A stretch of DNA of 64,000 nt from Neonectria sp. B-13. Taxonomy: Eukaryota; Ascomycota; Sordariomycetes; Hypocreales; Nectriaceae. The notes beneath the pieces are model-generated. The model had not been told where the DNA came from, searched no databases, and saw only the letters and a program-made list of their open reading frames with translations. Position numbers and translations under genes: made by a program. The DNA is taken from positions 2,510,387 through 2,574,386 of the forward strand of contig NOKP01000001.1 in the NCBI GenBank assembly GCA_002682825.1, written 5' to 3'. Every line of letters begins with the position of its first letter. The first letter of the stretch is position 1. This document shows, in pieces, positions 59,819 through 64,000 of the stretch.

Positions 59819-61355
59819 TCATCGCTTCCCGTGCTTGCGGGAAGTCCCGTCAACGATGACTGGGCCGGACTCGTCATTGCTCTTTTTCTCCAACGGCGAG
59901 CGCTTCTTCGGTGTTGCGGGCTTCTTGTCTGAGTGAGGGCTCTTCTTGCTGGACGATGAAGACTTCCTGTGTGACAAGGATCGCTTCTTGCTAGAGTCCA
60001 CGGACGCACGTCCCTTCGAATCTCCATGCTTAGAGCGGCGGATCTTCTCACTTGAGTCGCCCACATCAATCCTGCTTCGAAAAGGCCCCGTGGGAGGCGT
60101 TGGTTCCGGGGTGGTCGATTCCGGAGAAATAAATGGTTCGTAAACACGCAGCTCTTCCACGTCGACGTCCTCTGCTGTAAGCCGCGGCGTGACTCTCCGG
60201 CCCCGGAACCGTGCCTTGTTCAACAAGTCCCTTGCCTGTATGGCTCCTGTCGCGCTTTCGAAGGCGATCAGGGCATGGCCTCGAAGATACTTGCTATCCT
60301 TGTTTTGGGGGATGTCAAGTGTGACTATGTCGCAGGACCCAACTTTGCGACGGATCCAAGCGGTCACCTCCTCAAGCCCAGCCTGTTGGGGGAAGGGTGA
60401 GACATGCAGCTTCCGGTACTCTGTGACCACGTATTCGGGCTGGGGGAATGGAGAAACTCCATAGCCTTCGTAATAGGACGAGGGCTCTGGTCTGCCACGA
60501 TAAGGGAGGACAAACTGCGCCTCTTCACTCTGATAGCGGGGAGGGTAGCTAGCAGCAGATGGGTCCATCGAGGGAGGTCCACCGGTAAGATCGCCGTAGC
60601 TATAGTACTCGCGTGGATCAGCATCCGCATAGGTCTGTGGCATCATGGTGACCGCCGTGGTCGACGCTTGGTGGCCATAGCTGTACGCTGCTGCGGGCTG
60701 ACCAGCAGAGCTCAAGATGTCTTCTTGGGTGTGGCCACTTAAGGAATACTAGATGACGAAAGAGTTCGATTAGAGGACAATTCTCTGGCTAGGGCCACTG
60801 TTTGGCGAACATACCTGGCCGCCAGAGGCCGCCGAATACTGCGGAGACCAGTCCGTCGACGCCGGTGATCCATACTGGGCTGGAGGAGTGGCTTGGCAAC
60901 GGGGTGTTTGCGAGTAGTCGGCCTGGGAGGATTCCACAGGTTCCTTTATCTTGATGGGCTCGGTCCGATTCTTGTCAGATGCAATAATGGAGCGTCCGTT
61001 GAAGACGCCGCCATTGAGGAGCCCTGCTCTTCTGTTAGCTCTGCCGCCGGCAAAAGGAGGGGCCCAGGAGACCGGCTTACCCCATGCTCTCTCAAAGTTC
61101 TCCCTGCCATTGACGCGGACCCATCCAGATGTACTGCTCTGGAAAACCTCTATGTGCTCAACTGCGCAGGCGGACCTTATCCAGTCTTTCAATTCCTTCC
61201 AAGAGGTTCCAAATGGCAGCTGCAGATCCAATCAGTCTCATACCCTACACAAACAACAACAGGCAAAGGTTGCGCACATTACATATTGGAATGTAGTACA
61301 CGCCCGTCTGGTTCCCGGCACCGACGTCCGCCTGTGTTGTCGCTTGGACGGGCAT
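59819..61355 (-). CDS. RNA-binding protein with two RRM-type domains
   Basis: Four exons are inferred: 61278-61355, 61081-61219, 60815-61023 and 59819-60748, with introns of 58, 57 and 66 bp, giving 451 residues. RRM1 spans about residues 19-73: VYYIPICNLPFGTSWKELKD, then IEVF and GWVRVNGRENFERAW. A Gly/Asn-rich stretch (NGGVFNGRSII) and a Pro/Tyr-rich linker follow. A second RRM-like domain reads YRKLHVSPFPQQ, VTLDIP, LRGHALIAFESATGAIQARD. The C-terminal ~100 residues are Lys/Ser-rich (KKRSLSHRKSSSSSKKS), suggesting a nuclear protein modified by SR kinases. The domain order resembles fungal RRM regulators of meiosis or mRNA fate, but I cannot name the orthologue. The third-exon acceptor could sit at GAAGAGCAG with a small shift; the chosen one keeps the frame. 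Confidence 0.85.
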
Positions 61356-62779
61356 CACTCAACCTAGAGGCTGCACAAGGCAGAGCGTCGTTATGTCAGG
61401 AATTTGCCGTGATGTTGCAGCGAAATCGGTAGTAGACGGTTGACGCCGTGTGAAGATACCAGCCACGGGTAAAAGAACGTCGGGTGTTGCACAGTGGGTG
61501 GGAAGACGCTTGAAGGAAGATAATTCTTTAGAAAAGGAAGAGGAGGGTGATATACATAGGACCAAGCACGCTGGGATACGAGCCCGTTTCCCACGCAGAT
61601 GTGCGATTTAATACATGATCTTACGAACAGGATGGCGATGAGGAGCGACCGATTGCTCAACTTTCAGGCATCGAAATGGCCGTCCCTTACCAGCTCGGGA
61701 CACAAGTGCATTCGATCCTAATCCCTGAAGCGCGTGGCAAGGAAGAGATGCATGTTCATAGACCTGGCTCTCTTGGGAGGTCGCTGTCGTCTCATGCTCC
61801 GAGAATGTTAATTCAGGACAGGCGAAAGCACTTCAGCACGTGTGCACCTTGTTGATTGGATGTGTAGTTTCCTCCGCATCATCCAAGAGGGATCCAGTGA
61901 TCCTAGTCTCAAGATGTGGGGGGCTGCTAGGTCGAGAACTCCCAGGTCATCGTCGATAAGTGGGAGACGTCCTGTGAGGAGTGGATTGCGTCGTGCACGA
62001 GAGCCGTGTAGGTAGGTAAGTATTCCCAGTATGAGGAAGCCTCGACCATTTCGCGTCCAAGTCAAGCTCACAGCTCGTGCCCCAGCCACGGACCATAAAG
62101 CCCTAGGCCCATACTTCCCTGGTCGATATGCAGAACGCCGGGTTTGTCCCGCCTTGCGTCCTGACTTGTCATTTTGCGATCAATGCTCCCACACTAGTCA
62201 GTTTGACGCGTGATGATGGCTTGGATGAAGCTAAATAGAGAGGGGTTGGCAATTGTACTGCACTTCGTACAAAGTAGACGGGCAGAGCCAGCACATTCCT
62301 TTTTGTCGTCCGGGGAGAGAAGAAATTCCATCCTGATCCTAGGATACGCCGTGTTGCAGACCCAAGCTGGCCGTGTATTCGGCTACTGTGGGAATTGCCA
62401 CGCCGTCGCCCCAACTCTCATTGGAGGTTGCTCGATGCAATGCAAAGGGTACTGAAGGGGAGAAGAGGAAACAAGGCAGGTTCTTATACCAAGGTTACCA
62501 TGCGGCCATGCCTGACGCCCAGCCATTAGGAACGCCGCGCCACTTTGTGTAACCATGGGCCCAGTAGCCAGTGCCCAGGAAGTCTACTTGACAGGGATCA
62601 TCACTCGGCATGGACTCATCTCCGATTTGACCCAGTTACAGCATCTACTGTACGGCACACACATGTCGAGGCACGTACGAAGTACATCCCGTCTTTTGAG
62701 GCAGTGGTTTGGTCAATGGTGTTGGACTTGGAGCTGGGTCTGGAGAGATCTGAGCAAACACATGCTCGCCAATCGATTC
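61356..62779. other. Intergenic region
   Basis: Upstream DNA of the RRM gene and 3' flank of the WD40 gene. No coding or RNA gene is supported. Confidence 0.6.
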
Positions 62780-64000
62780 TCATGGATTCTTGAACGAAAA
62801 GGTGTCGTCCAGTGTCGACGTATCATCCGCCATCAGGGCAGACATGTCGCCTGCATCTATCGCGTCCTGCCCAGGTGAGAAGCCTGTTCGCGCCGAATCG
62901 AAAACTGCCTCGTTTCCAGCGGGCTCGCGCCACGGTATCAGGCATTGCTCCGCATCTGCGCACGACATCATTAGGTAATGTCGTGCATCAGATAGGAGAA
63001 GCACCGGGGACTCGGCATCCCCGCAGAGCCAGGCCACGCGATATTTCCCCACGATCTTGCTGTCCGGCAGGTGTTTTTCCAGAGAAACCGCTTTAGGGCC
63101 ATCGGACAACGGATCCCAGACAAAGGAAACTCCGCGATAGTTTTCATCCTGACATGTGACCAGTAGTAGCTCGCGAGTAGTTGGGTGCCAGCTAAAGTTC
63201 ACACAGGAGTGGAACATGAGTACAGCTCGAAGTTCGGCTGCACTGACATCCCAAATCCACAGCGTGGAAGGCGAATCATCGAGCCTCGTTGCTAAGAGTG
63301 CGGAAGATGCATCGAATGCAAGCAAGGAGCAACCCTTCACATCCACCAAAGGCTTTCCATCGGCGAATCGACTCGGGGGTGATACCATCTGCGTTGCTCG
63401 AAGAAACGTGTAAGTTGCGCGCTCCTCGGGCGAGGCGCTAAGCTGCTCCTGCCAGACCTGATGGCACGCTTCATTAGAAATGTCATCGTTTTGGAAGAAG
63501 GACATTGTCTCACCTGAAGCGTATCTCTCGGGACAACGGTAGTGGGATGAAGGAGCCTCAAGCCATCCCTCCACGACTGTGTGCCAAGCACACGCACTCT
63601 CCTGCTGTGGTCACCGACTGCACAAAGGGCAGCATCAGGACTCGGGCGGCAGAGCTTGATTCCAGGTTCTAGATCGGCGTCCTCCCCTCCCGCAATGGTG
63701 GACGCACCAATGGAACGGAAGAACTGACCGTCGGGGGTGTATAACAGAAGTTTATGTCCGTGTGCCGGGGACTCCCACAGGAGGAGCCATTTCCCATCAG
63801 GGGTCCATGTTAACCCTTGAGCGTCGACTGTATCTGGGTACCAGGATCTTTGGACCTGCCGGGTGGTGGGATGGTGGATGCTGACGACGTCTCTCCCACT
63901 GGCTCGTGTCAGTAGTCCGAGATGGTGCGTCTCGGGCCGGAGCGAGAAGCCGCGGGCAATGAAAGACGGTAAATAGAATTTAGGGTTGTTGACCTCGACT
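62780..64000 (-). CDS. WRAP73: WRAP73/WDR8-type WD40 protein, 5' part beyond window
   Basis: C-terminal portion of a WD-repeat protein. Relatives (human WRAP73, fission yeast Wdr8) act at centrosomes or spindle pole bodies in spindle anchoring. Two exons are seen: 63514-64000 (continuing past the window end) and 62780-63457, split by a 56-bp intron joining DTLQ to VWQEQL. Repeat-like blades include LTWTPDGKWLLLWESPAHGHK, LCRPSPDAALCAVGDHSRRV, LLAFDASSALLATRLDDSPS and FSWHPTTRELLLVTCQDENYRG. The LATR...WIWD stretch followed by LRAVL closely matches the human protein as I know it. The end of the protein (DDTSTLDDTFSFKNP) is acidic and disordered. Confidence 0.88.

Overview
This window looks like nuclear DNA of a filamentous ascomycete, probably a Sordariomycete of the Hypocreales type; the order is an inference from gene content. 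The genes are split by short introns of about 49-89 bp with GT...AG ends and often a CTAAC-like branch site. They include fungal families (Zn2Cys6 regulator, DHA1 MFS transporter, fatty alcohol oxidase, PET100, LAA1). There are no operons, CRISPR arrays or phage genes, and I saw no recognisable transposon. A run of exactly 100 N marks an assembly gap at 32278-32377.

Layout. 1-6335 has no convincing gene. 6336-15274 is an accessory-looking block: a long-chain fatty alcohol oxidase (-), a small kinase-like protein (+), a Zn2Cys6 transcription factor (-) and a DHA1 multidrug-type MFS transporter (+). The last two are divergent around a shared promoter that holds a perfect 10-bp inverted repeat. 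16614-19488 is a class I cyclic nucleotide phosphodiesterase (-). It is preceded by about 7.5 kb of gene-free DNA, of which the first 1.7 kb is strikingly purine-rich on the + strand. 27070-32277 is a DUSP/USP-type deubiquitinase (-) whose start is lost in the gap. 34360-37888 is an insulysin/Ste23-type M16 metalloprotease (-).

From 42.7 kb onward the DNA is housekeeping: an Mpp6-like exosome cofactor carrying a C-terminal zinc knuckle (-), complex I subunit NDUFS6 (+), cleavage factor Im 25 kDa subunit (-), an unknown disordered 614-residue protein (+), the complex IV assembly factor PET100 (+), a TACO1/YebC-type mitochondrial translation factor (-), the giant HEAT-repeat protein Laa1/HEATR5 (+), a two-RRM protein (-) and the C-terminal part of a WRAP73-type WD40 protein (-, cut by the window end). 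Three of these serve oxidative phosphorylation and three serve nuclear RNA processing, but their proximity need not be functional.

Intron boundaries were worked out by hand from splice signals and reading-frame continuity. Every multi-exon model given here keeps its frame, except where a start is stated to be unresolved. No wholly new defence or biosynthetic system was found. The most interesting points are the Mpp6-zinc knuckle architecture, the long strand-asymmetric leader of the phosphodiesterase, the inverted repeat between the regulator and transporter, the kinase-like gene with two conflicting models, and short tandem-repeat words shared by distant intergenic regions.
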